From Planctomycetaceae bacterium (GTDB taxonomy: Bacteria; Planctomycetota; Planctomycetia; Planctomycetales; Planctomycetaceae), in NCBI GenBank assembly GCA_029259845.1, contig JAJDEI010000133.1, positions 1 to 47,083 of the forward strand: a stretch of DNA of 47,083 bases, written 5' to 3'. The notes under the pieces are model-generated. The model made no database searches. It had not been told where the DNA came from and saw nothing but the letters and a program-made list of their open reading frames with translations. Of this stretch, positions 24,560-33,816 are shown one piece after another (the stretch's first letter is position 1; every line of letters starts with the position of its first letter). The position numbers were made by a program, and so were the translations under genes.

Positions 24560-24973
24560 TCAGTGCGATTGGCTCGGCGGGGCTTTCGGCTCTCCGCCCT
24601 CGTCGAACTGTGCGAGCGGGCCGCAGAGACCGGAGAGCTGCACGGACCCGCACAGCAGGGCGATGACCGCCAACGCCGTGACGTACACGGTCTTGCCGAC
24701 GAAATTGCTCAACGTCAATCCGAGGACCATGTGGACTCCCGACTCGGGCGGGGCGATGCTCCCCCAGCCGAGGATCGCCATCAGCATGATGAGGACTGCA
24801 CCGACCCAACCGCCGCTCAGCAGAACGCGGCGGAGACTCACCCAGTTGACGGCGAGTGCCCAGAACGCGACCCAGGCGACCAACGGGGCCCAGGGAATGA
24901 CGGTCGAAATGAGGGCAGCCCCCAGATCGTAAAACGCCGTCAGGAGTTGTTGGAGAGCCTCGAGCAGTGGCAT
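24560..24973 (-). CDS. Membrane protein of unknown function
   Basis: Not recognised. The 137 residues have an amphipathic start (MPLLEALQQLLTAFYDLGAA) and three membrane segments: VIPWAPLVAWVAFWALAVNW, VGAVLIMLMAILGWGSIA and VYVTALAVIALLCGSVQL. A short polar tail ends GEPKAPPSQSH. The ATG at 24973 is used instead of the longer frame because the upstream extension is not hydrophobic or family-like. It is convergent with tsaE. Confidence 0.65.
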   Translation of the reverse strand: MPLLEALQQLLTAFYDLGAALISTVIPWAPLVAWVAFWALAVNWVSLRRVLLSGGWVGAVLIMLMAILGWGSIAPPESGVHMVLGLTLSNFVGKTVYVTALAVIALLCGSVQLSGLCGPLAQFDEGGEPKAPPSQSH

Positions 24974-25478
24974 GGTACGGTTGGCACAAACAGAGAAATG
25001 GATGGCATTGCAAAATCCTCGATCGCGTAGCAATAGCAAATCAGCCGTCGCGACGCCAGCATCCAAACGGCCGACCGGGTGGCGGGAGTGCATCCGCTCA
25101 ATGATGGGGTGGCTGGGGCAATCTGAATCGCCGATTGGCGACCCGCGCGGAGCTCTGGGGCTGTGGACGGTGAACGAACCCCGTCACGGCCCCAGTGTTT
25201 GGTCCGGGGTCAAGCTTTCCGTGCCTGGACAGGGCCCCAGCCACGCGGACTCAAGCAAGCACCGCCATCGAACGGATGCACCCGGGTGGCGGGGGCGGGT
25301 TGGAGCATCGAACAACGCCCCCTCTCAGATTCGGGGGCCGAGGATGATTCACAAAACGGCAACACCGCCCGCGTGATCGACGCGGCAAGAGTACCGCACG
25401 GTTCGGATGCGCCCCCGCCACCCGTCGACAACGCTTCACGGAACCGCTAGCCAGCCAACGTTCACCGGTTAGCGCCGC
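24974..25478. other. Spacer with PE2 copy C
   Basis: A 505-bp spacer between two minus-strand genes. PE2 copy C occupies 25280-25427. The rest holds no recognised gene, promoter or RNA. Confidence 0.45.
25280..25427. mobile_element. PE2 inverted-repeat element, copy C
   Basis: About 148 bp. The right end GCCCCCGCCACCCGTCG is identical to copy A. The left end reads CCCGGGTGGCGGGGGC, diverged in the outer bases. An inner stretch with GATCGACGCGGCAAGA is shared with copy B (GATCGGCGCGGCAAGA). No coding capacity. Confidence 0.6.
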
Positions 25479-26477
25479 TCACGGGGTGAGCACGAGCTTG
25501 CCGGTGAGCGTCCCTTGATTCTGCAGTGTGTTTTCCTCCTGTAGGCGATGCGCTGCGGCTGCCTCCTCGAGTGGCAGCGTCCTGCCGACCAGCGGCTGCC
25601 ATCGGCCGGCCGCTGCCCAGCGGTTCATGTCGTCCGAACACCGGCGTTGCTCGTCCGCTGAGGCATTGAACATGGCGAAGCCGACGAGCCGCAGATCGTT
25701 CACGTAGAACGGCCCGACCGGAAATTCCGGACGTGCGTCGCGGCCCGCCATCAGGATGATGCGGCCTCTTTTTTTCATGAGACCGATGGTCCGGTCGAAC
25801 GTCGGCTCGCGCTGCGTCTCCCACCAGATGTTGACGCCCCCGTGGGGCTCCGAAAACTGGCGGATGTCGTCGTCGAGGGAGGAGGAGTGGTAGTCGAGGA
25901 CACAGTCGGCACCGAGGGACTTGCACTGTTCGCGTTTCTCCTCGCTGCCGACGGTCGCAATGACATCCGCGCCGGCTGCTTTGGCGAACTGCACGACCGC
26001 CGAGCCGACCCCTCCCGTGCCGCCGTTGACGAACACCAGTTCACCGGCCTTGAGTCCCGCATGCAGAAACAGCCCGAGATGAGCCGTAATTCCGGTTAAG
26101 GCCCCGGCGGCGGCTTGCTCGTCGCTCTGTTCGTCCGGTGTCGAAGAGAGCCATTGCTCATCGACGGCTGCGTACTCGGCGAAGGTGCCGGGCCGACCAA
26201 ACAGTCCCTGATTGCTGCCCCATACCCGGTCTCCTGCCCGGAACCGGGTGACGTCGCTGCCGACGGCTTCCACGGTGCCGGCGAGATCACAGCCGATGAT
26301 GAAGGGAAATCCGAGCGGCATCGCCACCAGTCCCGCGCGGATATAGGTGTCGATCGGATTGACCGCGACGGCTCCGACCTTCACCAACACCTGCGACGGT
26401 CCGGGCTGCGGATCGGGCAGATCTCCGAATTGAATCCTGTCGGGTGAGCCAGTTTCGGTAATGTAGGCGGCTTTCAT
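25479..26477 (-). CDS. NADPH:quinone oxidoreductase-like MDR protein
   Basis: Zinc-free medium-chain dehydrogenase/reductase of the quinone reductase (zeta-crystallin) type, which uses NADPH to reduce quinones or enones. The 332 residues show the GroES-like N-terminal half (VNPIDTYIRAG, GCDLAGTVEAVG, FRAGDRVWG) and the Rossmann half with the nucleotide loop VFVNGGTGGVGSAVVQFAK. It lacks the cysteines and histidine that bind zinc in alcohol dehydrogenases. The exact substrate cannot be read from sequence. It is divergent from glgP, with PE1 copy 6 between them. Confidence 0.87.
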   Translation of the reverse strand: MKAAYITETGSPDRIQFGDLPDPQPGPSQVLVKVGAVAVNPIDTYIRAGLVAMPLGFPFIIGCDLAGTVEAVGSDVTRFRAGDRVWGSNQGLFGRPGTFAEYAAVDEQWLSSTPDEQSDEQAAAGALTGITAHLGLFLHAGLKAGELVFVNGGTGGVGSAVVQFAKAAGADVIATVGSEEKREQCKSLGADCVLDYHSSSLDDDIRQFSEPHGGVNIWWETQREPTFDRTIGLMKKRGRIILMAGRDARPEFPVGPFYVNDLRLVGFAMFNASADEQRRCSDDMNRWAAAGRWQPLVGRTLPLEEAAAAHRLQEENTLQNQGTLTGKLVLTP

Positions 26478-26534
26478 GGTATTTTTCCGGGGTCAGGACT
26501 CGCCGGGGGCGCGGCTGGTTCGGCTGCCGGAAGC

Positions 26535-26711
26535 GGTCCGACGCCAGGGCCGTTCAAAGTTTCACTTTGGAGAAGACCGACCGGGATAAGCTCAATGGTC
26601 ACCCGAAGCGTCGGCGAGGAAGCAAACGTCCGTTCGCGATTCGTCCCTCGCTGACGCTTCGGGTGACGAGGTTGCCCAACGTCAATCTTTGAACGGCCCT
26701 GGGTCCGACGC
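26535..26711. mobile_element. PE1 palindromic element, copy 6 (element 26545-26701), with 10-bp target duplication
   Basis: 157 bp in the copy 2 orientation. The flanking GGTCCGACGC is exact (26535-26544 and 26702-26711). It lies in the divergent spacer, 67 bp upstream of the quinone reductase ATG and about 135 bp upstream of the chosen phosphorylase start, so it probably sits among their promoters. Confidence 0.88.
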
Positions 26712-26835
26712 ACTCGACGGCGCAACGGACTTCACTATACTGCAATCGCGACGTTCCGTCAGTGCTTCGCAAGGGATGCGAAGCCGGATGAGTGGGACCG
26801 AGGATCGCCTTCATTTTGTTAGTGGATTTGTGCCA

Positions 26836-28980
26836 ATGCCCCAGAAAACGATTCACGAAAAGCTCGGCGAGCTGTCACAAAACCTGTGGTGGAGCTGGCA
26901 ACCGGAAGTCACAAGCATCTTTCGCGAAATCGACCCGCGACGATGGTCCGCACTCGCTCACAATCCTGTCCTGCTGTTGAGTGAGTATGGTCCGGACAAG
27001 CTGGAGGCGCGGGCCCGCGAAGAGGTGCTGCACTCGCGGATCAACTCGGCATATCGTCGCTGGCAGGAGTATATGGACTCGCACAGCACGTGGGGTGATG
27101 TGCACGCCGGCGTGCTGGGACACCGGCCGGCCGCCTACTTTTCGGCGGAGTTCGGACTGCATGAATCCTTGCGGATTTACTCCGGCGGCCTGGGCGTGCT
27201 CGCCGGGGACCACCTGAAAAGTTCTTCCGACCTCGGCATTCCGCTGGTCGGCGTCGGGTTGTTCTATCACGAGGGGTACTTCTCACAGACCATCGACGAG
27301 GCCGGCTGGCAGCAGGAGGAATACACCGATGTCGATCCTGATGCACTGCCTCTGCAGCCGGTCAGGTCTGCCAGTGGAGAGCGGATCGTCGTTTCAGTCG
27401 AAACCCGGGGCGGCAGTATCTTCGCCCAAGTCTGGAAGCTCGACGTCGGCCGTGTGCCGCTGTATCTGCTCGATACGAATATCGAACAGAACACGGAAGA
27501 GAACCGCGTGCTCACCGCGCGGCTCTATGGCGGCGACCAGCGGACGCGGATTCGACAGGAGATCATGCTGGGCATTGGTGGGGTCCGGGCGCTGGCGGCG
27601 GTCGGCATCAACCCGCGTGTCATCCACATGAATGAAGGGCACTCTGCTTTCGCCCCACTGGAGATCATCCGCATGCGGATGAAACACGACGGCCGTTCCT
27701 TCGACGATGCTTTGCGCGAGACCGCCTCCAGTGGCGTGTTCACCACGCACACACCGGTCCCCGCCGGCCACGACCGGTTTGATGCCGGGCTGATCGACGA
27801 GCACGTCGGACCGCTCGCCGAAGAATTGGGGATCCATCATGAGGGGATCATGGGACTGGGCCGCGTCGACCCTCAGAACCCCAATGAATCGTTCTGCATG
27901 ACCGTGCTCGCGTTCAAGACGAGCCGCCGGGCCAATGCGGTCTCCAATCTGCATGGAGTGGTCAGCCGCCGGATGTGGCGGTCGCTGTGGCCGTGGCGAA
28001 GCGAGGAAGAAATCCCCATCGGACACATCACCAACGGCGTGCATACGCCGACTTGGCTCGCCGCTCAGATGCGTGTGCTCTACGACCGGGTGCTCCCCCA
28101 GAAATGGTACCTCCGCACGGGGGAACCGGACGTCTGGAAGGGCATCGACGATCTCACACCCGGCGAACTTTGGGAAACACACCAGTCCCTCAAAAACCGG
28201 CTCATCGTCTACGCCCGCCGCAGGCTCTCGTATCAGGCCCAACGGCACGGACAATCGGCCAGGGAGATCGAGCGTCTGCAGGGATTTCTCGATCCGCAAT
28301 CGTTGACGGTCGGATTCGCCCGCCGCTTCGCGCCCTACAAACGGGCCGATCTGGTCATGCGAGACGTTGACGTTCTGGAGAAACTCGTCAACGATGCGGA
28401 GCGGCCAGTGCAGTTCATCTTTGCCGGCAAGGCGCACCCCGCTGACGATCACGGCAAGGCGATCCTGCAGCGGATTGTCAAGATGTCACAGGAAGAACGG
28501 TTCCTCGGCAAGATCGTGTTCCTGGATGACTATGACATCAATCTCGGCCGCCATCTCGTGCAAGGCGTCGATGTGTGGCTCAACAACCCGCGGCGGCCGC
28601 TCGAAGCGTCCGGCACGAGCGGCCAGAAGGTCGTGCTCAACGGCGGTCTCAACCTATCCATCCTCGATGGCTGGTGGGCCGAAGCGTTCGACGGCAAGAA
28701 CGGCTTTGCCATCGGCAGCGGCCAGACGCACGCCAATCAGGAAATCCAGGACAAACGCGACGGCGACGACCTGATTCATGTGCTGCAAAATGAAGTCATC
28801 CCCCTCTACTACGGGCGTGACCAGGATGACATGCCCCAGGAATGGATCCGCCACATGAAGCGTTCCGTCCGCACGCTCGGTTGGCGGTTCAACGCCGACC
28901 GGCAGGTGATGGATTACGTCCGCGAAACCTACATCCCCGCCGCCGGCGGCCTCTCCTGCGAGATGGTCGTCATGCCGTAG
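26836..28980 (+). CDS. glgP: Alpha-glucan phosphorylase (GT35)
   Basis: Pyridoxal-phosphate enzyme that releases glucose 1-phosphate from glycogen or maltodextrin. The 714 residues begin with [20 protein letters not shown], typical of the shorter bacterial phosphorylases (TIGR02094-like). They contain [11 protein letters not shown], the [10 protein letters not shown] motif and the cofactor site [17 protein letters not shown], with the PLP lysine near residue 598. The start is uncertain. ATG 26836 is used. In-frame ATGs at 26776 and 26788 would extend it, and a frame-opening TTG at 26689 lies inside PE1 copy 6 and is unlikely. It stands alone, without other glycogen genes. Confidence 0.92.
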   Translation: MPQKTIHEKLGELSQNLWWSWQPEVTSIFREIDPRRWSALAHNPVLLLSEYGPDKLEARAREEVLHSRINSAYRRWQEYMDSHSTWGDVHAGVLGHRPAAYFSAEFGLHESLRIYSGGLGVLAGDHLKSSSDLGIPLVGVGLFYHEGYFSQTIDEAGWQQEEYTDVDPDALPLQPVRSASGERIVVSVETRGGSIFAQVWKLDVGRVPLYLLDTNIEQNTEENRVLTARLYGGDQRTRIRQEIMLGIGGVRALAAVGINPRVIHMNEGHSAFAPLEIIRMRMKHDGRSFDDALRETASSGVFTTHTPVPAGHDRFDAGLIDEHVGPLAEELGIHHEGIMGLGRVDPQNPNESFCMTVLAFKTSRRANAVSNLHGVVSRRMWRSLWPWRSEEEIPIGHITNGVHTPTWLAAQMRVLYDRVLPQKWYLRTGEPDVWKGIDDLTPGELWETHQSLKNRLIVYARRRLSYQAQRHGQSAREIERLQGFLDPQSLTVGFARRFAPYKRADLVMRDVDVLEKLVNDAERPVQFIFAGKAHPADDHGKAILQRIVKMSQEERFLGKIVFLDDYDINLGRHLVQGVDVWLNNPRRPLEASGTSGQKVVLNGGLNLSILDGWWAEAFDGKNGFAIGSGQTHANQEIQDKRDGDDLIHVLQNEVIPLYYGRDQDDMPQEWIRHMKRSVRTLGWRFNADRQVMDYVRETYIPAAGGLSCEMVVMP

Positions 28981-29023
28981 GGGGGAGTGCAGGCATTGCG
29001 AATTGCAAATCAGGAAATCACTT

Positions 29024-29126
29024 GTTCCCAAGCTCCGGCTTGGGGACACACGTCCTGCAAAGCTCTGCGTTGCCGCTCGCGAAACAGAGTTTCGCGGAAG
29101 TGCGTTCCCAAACGAAGTTTGGGAAC
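29024..29126. repeat. Cluster of three REP-like hairpins
   Basis: Three consecutive hairpins are present: GTTCCCAAGC/GCTTGGGGAC (29024-29047), CGCGAAAC/GTTTCGCG (29078-29096) and the perfect GTTCCCAAAC/GTTTGGGAAC (29104-29126). The last matches the hairpin before mrdA. They separate glgP from the HEAT gene. Confidence 0.65.
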
Positions 29127-29188
29127 GAGGTTAAATCAGGAAATGCAAATTGACGAACGGATGACCATCACCCGAAACTCGACTTGCA

Positions 29189-30562
29189 ATGTCAGACTTG
29201 AGATTTGAAATCCGCGATCGCCGATGCTCCTTGAACGCGTCACAGGGGGCCATTCTCTTCCTTTTGGGCGCAGCCTTCCTTTCCGGCGGCTCGCGGCGGC
29301 TGCGCGGGGACTCGGATCCTGCGTGCGCCTCGGCGTCATCCCTTCAGGAATCGGCCCTCCAGACGCCGTCGCCCGGGCAACCATCATCACAAAAACCGTT
29401 GCCCCGGAAGCCGTCCCCGCCCGATGGCGCGCGGCGGTACGACGGTCGCACACTCGATGAGTGGCAGGGACTGATCAAGTCTCTCGATTTCCAGTCACCG
29501 GCGGCTGCTCGGGCGGTTCCGGGATTGCTTCTGCTGGTGCAGGACCGGCAATTGCCGTGGTACACCCGCCGGCAAGCGGCCCTCACGCTTGGGCGAATTG
29601 GCAAGCCGGCGGCGGAAGCGGCGGTGCCGGTGCTTGTCTCGCTCCTGGAGACTCCCCAAACCCCCGACGAAGCATCGGTCCCGGCGTGGGCGGCAAAGGC
29701 GTTGTCCTTGTTCGGATCCTTCGCCTCACCGGCGACACCCGCCCTCGTCCGGTTGCTGAACGACAACGCGCGGTCCCATCTCGACCGCCTCTCGTGTGTG
29801 GAGGCGCTCGGTCGGATCGGCGGGGCACATCAGGATGCGATTCCCGCACTCATCCGACTGGCACGCATGGAAACCGCCGGTTCTCACGACAATGAGGAGT
29901 TGCGGGAAGCAGCCGTCGATGGGTTGGCGCTCATTGGCACCGCCGCTGCGCCGGCGGTGCCCACGCTCATCCGGCTGACGCAGCACGGTTCAGGACCGCT
30001 TCGCAAGAAGGCGGCGGTCGCTCTCGGCCGCATCGGACCGGCAGCGGGCATCGCCGCCCAGTCGCTGGTCGAATTGGTCCTGTTCGATGAGTTGCCGGAG
30101 GTCCGCGATGCCGCCGCCGTCTCGCTGGCGAAAATCGGCACGCCGGGCGAAGCGGCACTGCGAAAACTGCTGACCGACGAAGATCCCCAGGTGCGGCGTC
30201 TCTCAGCCGCCGCGCTGGGGCGCGTGCTCCGGAGAAACGAGCCGTCCGTCGCCGCCCTCACCGCCGCGCTCGAAGATGCCGACGCAACCGTCCGGATCGC
30301 CGCGGCGGAAGCATTATGGAAACTGACGCGCGCTGCCGATCCGCTCCTCGTCACCATTCTCGATGTACTGACCAACGAGAATCGCCAACTCCGCATCCGC
30401 GCCTACCGGCTGCTGATCACCCTCGGCCCCGCCGCCCGCCCGGCCCTGTCGGGCCTCCGACGGCTGATAGACGACGATCGGCCCCACGTCCGACAGGTCG
30501 CCAAGAAAGCTCTCAGGGAATTGTCTGCACTTGAGGATCCTGGCTCTGAACTTCCTCAATGA
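29189..30562 (+). CDS. Secreted HEAT-repeat protein
   Basis: The 457 residues contain a hydrophobic export segment (about 20-35), a Pro/Ser/Gln-rich linker (about 45-80), then about nine HEAT or PBS-lyase-like repeats to near residue 445. Recurrent motifs include LGRIGKPAAEA, LGRIGPAAG and LKKAAVALGRIG-like lines. HEAT repeats form a curved helical scaffold for protein binding; no enzymatic motif is present. The first residues (MSDLRFEIRDRR) resemble common spacer repeats, so a TTG at 29231 may be the true start. The 3' end overlaps the convergent membrane protein gene by 50 bp. Confidence 0.75.
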   Translation: MSDLRFEIRDRRCSLNASQGAILFLLGAAFLSGGSRRLRGDSDPACASASSLQESALQTPSPGQPSSQKPLPRKPSPPDGARRYDGRTLDEWQGLIKSLDFQSPAAARAVPGLLLLVQDRQLPWYTRRQAALTLGRIGKPAAEAAVPVLVSLLETPQTPDEASVPAWAAKALSLFGSFASPATPALVRLLNDNARSHLDRLSCVEALGRIGGAHQDAIPALIRLARMETAGSHDNEELREAAVDGLALIGTAAAPAVPTLIRLTQHGSGPLRKKAAVALGRIGPAAGIAAQSLVELVLFDELPEVRDAAAVSLAKIGTPGEAALRKLLTDEDPQVRRLSAAALGRVLRRNEPSVAALTAALEDADATVRIAAAEALWKLTRAADPLLVTILDVLTNENRQLRIRAYRLLITLGPAARPALSGLRRLIDDDRPHVRQVAKKALRELSALEDPGSELPQ

Positions 30563-31112
30563 GTAACGAACCGTCGCTGTCCATGTGGACTTGCAAGGCT
30601 CGCAGATATCCCAAAAGGACCGTATGCGCGATCGCCACGCTCAGCAAGACCATCAGGCCAATCACTTTTTCAAGGGGAAAAATCCTCCAAACGTTCCCCC
30701 AGAGGAACATGCACAAAGTGGCCAAGAGAAGTAAGAGCAACAGGACCGACTGCACAAGTTGCTCCTGGAGTCCTTCGTAGCGGCCAGTGACAAGAGCGGC
30801 GGATAAGCGCGAAGGCAAGCGCACCGAATGTCCGGACAGTCCCCGCAGTTCCCAACGTCGCACGGCGTAGAGGACCAGCGCATCAATCGCCAACATGACG
30901 AGGGAGAACCTCATCCAGAACAGATAACTGACCGCCACCCAGAGACCGGCGAGCAACAGGGCACGGCGACGCCGTCGCAGGGCGGTTCGCACGACCTTCG
31001 GCGAATCGACGACGTAAGCCGACAGCGCACCGAACGACATCCACGACCACGGAAAGTAGACGATTCGTCCTTCGTGCCGAATGACCCAGCGCTGTTGACG
31101 TTTTTGAGACAT
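30513..31112 (-). CDS. Membrane protein of unknown function
   Basis: Not recognised. The 199 residues start MSQKRQQRWVIRHEGRIVYF, a basic N-terminus. Two hydrophobic segments lie at about 53-85 and two more at about 125-170 (LVQSVLLLLLLLATLCMFLW and the following VIGLMVLLSVAIAHTVLLG). The tail is acidic (SLLIEEVQSQDPQ). The ATG at 31112 has GGGTGG about four bases upstream and is preferred over 31130. The 3' end overlaps the HEAT gene on the opposite strand. Confidence 0.65.
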   Translation of the reverse strand: MSQKRQQRWVIRHEGRIVYFPWSWMSFGALSAYVVDSPKVVRTALRRRRRALLLAGLWVAVSYLFWMRFSLVMLAIDALVLYAVRRWELRGLSGHSVRLPSRLSAALVTGRYEGLQEQLVQSVLLLLLLLATLCMFLWGNVWRIFPLEKVIGLMVLLSVAIAHTVLLGYLRALQVHMDSDGSLLIEEVQSQDPQVQTIP

Positions 31113-31181
31113 CAATCCACCCCTAGCCATTATGCGTGGCTAATGCGGCAACAGCAAGCTTGGTCTAAGAGGACGCGGTGC

Positions 31182-31457
31182 TCAACTGGACGCGGTGACG
31201 GTCGTCCGCACGGCTTTCGACAGACGCGACTTGGTCCGGGCGGCCGTGTTGCGGTGAATGAGGTGTTTGGCGGCTGCCTGGTCGAGCTTCTTGACGGCTG
31301 CGCGGAAGGCCTGTTCGGCCGCTTCCTGATCTTTCGCCTCAATGGCACTGCGAACTTTCTTGATCGCGCTCCGGAGGGTCGAGCGCTGGCCGCGGTTGCG
31401 CAGACGACGGCTGCTGCTCTTTCGCAGCTCCTTTTGGGCACTGGCAGTGTTCGGCAT
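31182..31457 (-). CDS. rpsT: 30S ribosomal protein S20
   Basis: A small basic protein that binds 16S rRNA early in 30S assembly. The 91 residues begin [23 protein letters not shown] and carry the S20 helices, including [20 protein letters not shown] and [16 protein letters not shown]. Length and composition are typical. A TATACT box (31540-31545 on the minus strand) lies about 85 bp upstream and could be its -10 element. A 6-bp hairpin (31502-31517) in the leader is a candidate site for the autoregulation known for S20 in E. coli; this link is only inferred. Confidence 0.97.
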   Translation of the reverse strand: MPNTASAQKELRKSSSRRLRNRGQRSTLRSAIKKVRSAIEAKDQEAAEQAFRAAVKKLDQAAAKHLIHRNTAARTKSRLSKAVRTTVTASS

Positions 31458-31501
31458 ATCCGTTTCTTTTCAGCCTCTGGCGAACCGAAATCTCCCCTTG
31501 T

Positions 31502-31517
31502 CCGGAGAAAGCTCCGG
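31502..31517 (-). promoter_or_regulatory. Leader hairpin of rpsT
   Basis: CCGGAG-AAAG-CTCCGG (plus-strand reading) forms a perfect 6-bp stem between the possible -10 box at 31540 and the rpsT start. A regulatory role is speculative. Confidence 0.3.
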
Positions 31518-31539
31518 GACGTGGGGTATCGAGCGGGCG

Positions 31540-31545
31540 AGTATA
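31540..31545 (-). promoter_or_regulatory. Possible -10 element for rpsT
   Basis: TATACT on the minus strand. A good -35 match is not seen at the expected distance (TGGCGT is the nearest). This is the clearest promoter-like motif in the 318-bp divergent spacer between rpsT and the PQQ-like gene (31458-31775). Confidence 0.35.
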
Positions 31546-31775
31546 GTGGCTCCTTCGGGGAAACGCCAGCCGGTCGCGACGCCTTTTCGCTCCTGCCCAC
31601 ACGTGTGTCACCGTGGCACATTGCCCCTTGTCCGCCGGGGACGACTCGCTACGATTCGGGGGATATTTTCCGCCGATTTCTTGCGAAATCTTCCGCGATT
31701 CCGTTGATGCCGAATCGATGTCGGCGGGATGTAGGCGGACGACGATCCCCCCCCGCACTGGAGACAACGGAAATC

Positions 31776-33437
31776 ATGCCTGACAGCTCGTCTGACGTTT
31801 CGCCACCCAGATCCGCCGGGTTGTGGCGACTGGCGGGGACCGTTGTGACAGTCGTGGCCCTGGTCGCGGGTATCGGTGGCATGGGGTACATCTGGAGCAT
31901 CGAGCCGGATTGGGGCCGCGGGATGCAGATTGTTGTCACCTACGGAATTGTGCTGCTGATGCTGTTCGTCGCGCTGCTTTGGGTGACGCTGTTTTCGAGG
32001 TTTCGCTGGAGGTCGATCGCCGCCGCGTTTGCTCTGCTGCTGCTCGCGGCTGTGGCCGGTGCCGCATCGGTCCGCGAAGTGGAATTCGGCGGCGACATGC
32101 AAATGATTCTGCACTACCGCTGGGAGCCGACGCAGGAAGAACTCATCCGCCGTCATCGTCAAGCCGTTACGGAATCCGGAAATGAGGGATCATCCGGGGT
32201 TTCGGTCGGATTGCCGACGGCGGAAGACGCCCCCGCCTACCGTGGGGCGTATCGGGATGGAGTGATCGTCGGTCCGCCGCTCAAACAGGACTGGGTCAGC
32301 GACCCTCCCCGGGAACTGTGGCGACAGCCGTGCGGGGGCGGGTATGCGTCATTTTCTGTGCTCGGCGGTTTACTTGTAACCATCGAGCAGCGGGGCGGCT
32401 CCGAGGCGGTCGTCTGTTACGACGCGGCCACCGGACACGAACGCTGGACTCACGAATACTCCGCGTCGTTCGCCGAGCCCTTGGGGGGCACCGGTCCCCG
32501 GGCGACGCCCACGATTGATGATGGTACGGTCTTTTCCTTTGGGGCGTTGGGTGATCTGGTCGCGCTCGATCTGGTCACCGGGGACGTCCGCTGGGCGAAG
32601 GATTTGCTCCCCGAAGGATGGCCCGTTGTTCAATGGGGCATGTGCAGTTCACCGTTGGTCGTCGGTGATCAGGTCATTGCCGAAGCCGGCGGACCGAACG
32701 GAGACGGACTCGTCTCTCTGCATCGCGATACCGGAGAAATGCTGTGGCAAAGGCCTGGCGTCGACCGACTAAGTGAGCCGGAGGCCAAGAATCGTGCCGG
32801 GTACAGCTCCCCCCTGCTGGCAACAATCGACGGCGTCGAGCAGGTGCTGATCTTCGACGGCGAAGGGATCCGCAGCCATGCTCCCGAATCGGGCGAGCAA
32901 CTCTGGTTCCACCCGTTTCGCAGCGGTGAAGGAGTGAGTGTGGCACAGCCGATCGTCTTCGAGGACGGCCGCATTTTCCTGTCGATGAGCTACGGCATCG
33001 GCTGCCGCATGATCCGCGTGTCGCGGCAGGATGGCCAGTGGCAGGAGCCGGTCTCACTCTGGGACGAGCCGAACCTCAACATGAAGTGCAAGTTTACCAG
33101 CCCCGTCCTGCACGACGGATTCATCTACGGGTTGGACGAAGGCATCCTCGTTTGCCTCGACCCGGAAACCGGCAAGCGAATGTGGAAGGGGGGACGGGAA
33201 GGGACGCGCGGACGCTTCTACCACGGACAGATCCTGCTCACCAACGGCCAGATTCTGGGCTTCACCGAGCGAGGCGATCTCGTGCTCGTCGAAGCAACGC
33301 CGGACGCATACCAGGAACTGGCCCACCTCTCCGTCCTGAACACCCGCAAAGTCTGGAACCCGCACATCCTCAGCCGCGGCATCGCTTACGTCCGCAGCCA
33401 TGAGGAAATGGTGGCGCTGGACCTCAATGCGAAATGA
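31776..33437 (+). CDS. Membrane-anchored PQQ-like (quinoprotein-like) beta-propeller protein
   Basis: The 553 residues start with three membrane segments (about 18-38, 48-68 and 75-93). They continue outside the membrane with a PQQ_2-type propeller (about 165-550). Blades are marked by recurring motifs such as VVCYDAATGHERWTHEY, LVALDLVTGDVRWAKDLL, LVSLHRDTGEMLWQRPG and LVCLDPETGKRMWKGGR. The propeller is usually structural, as in BamB, or a dehydrogenase; no cofactor residues could be confirmed. The ATG at 31776 follows GGAG plus a short spacer. The longer frame from 30828 crosses rpsT and is not credible. Confidence 0.82.
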   Translation: MPDSSSDVSPPRSAGLWRLAGTVVTVVALVAGIGGMGYIWSIEPDWGRGMQIVVTYGIVLLMLFVALLWVTLFSRFRWRSIAAAFALLLLAAVAGAASVREVEFGGDMQMILHYRWEPTQEELIRRHRQAVTESGNEGSSGVSVGLPTAEDAPAYRGAYRDGVIVGPPLKQDWVSDPPRELWRQPCGGGYASFSVLGGLLVTIEQRGGSEAVVCYDAATGHERWTHEYSASFAEPLGGTGPRATPTIDDGTVFSFGALGDLVALDLVTGDVRWAKDLLPEGWPVVQWGMCSSPLVVGDQVIAEAGGPNGDGLVSLHRDTGEMLWQRPGVDRLSEPEAKNRAGYSSPLLATIDGVEQVLIFDGEGIRSHAPESGEQLWFHPFRSGEGVSVAQPIVFEDGRIFLSMSYGIGCRMIRVSRQDGQWQEPVSLWDEPNLNMKCKFTSPVLHDGFIYGLDEGILVCLDPETGKRMWKGGREGTRGRFYHGQILLTNGQILGFTERGDLVLVEATPDAYQELAHLSVLNTRKVWNPHILSRGIAYVRSHEEMVALDLNAK

Positions 33438-33816
33438 CAGAGATGTGCAACATCCCGAATGACCCCCGCCGCATCGAACGACGGAGCAGGCGGGAACAGG
33501 GGACATATGCGATATCAGCGGGTGGATGCCAAGGAGGTGCCGACTGACGGCGGACATCTCGACAACGGATACTGTGGATATTCCCTCTTGTGTTGCTTGC
33601 GGTCCACCGGGCGTCGACCCGCGAGAATTCAGTGTTTTTTCCGTCCCGTCAGTTGGGTTGCGTGTGCCGGGATGTCCGCGTCTCAAGCTGACCGCCTTGC
33701 CGTCGGACGATCACGGGGATATTCGTATCGGACCACAGAGTGCCGCGTGCGAAGCGGCTCCGCCATCGTCAACCCGATACTCGCGACAATCCTTGCGAAT
33801 GGTTATCGTAGCCGGC
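33438..33816. other. Spacer before the aminotransferase gene
   Basis: In the 379 bp before the aminotransferase ATG the same frame is open from 33526, but its residues (PSCVACGPPGVDPREFSVF) look like spacer translation. No promoter or RNA was recognised. Confidence 0.4.

Noticed and set aside
30828..31775. An N-terminal extension of the PQQ-like protein across rpsT
   Set aside because: The extension overlaps S20 and another gene antisense, and is not protein-like. The ATG at 31776 is followed by natural membrane helices.
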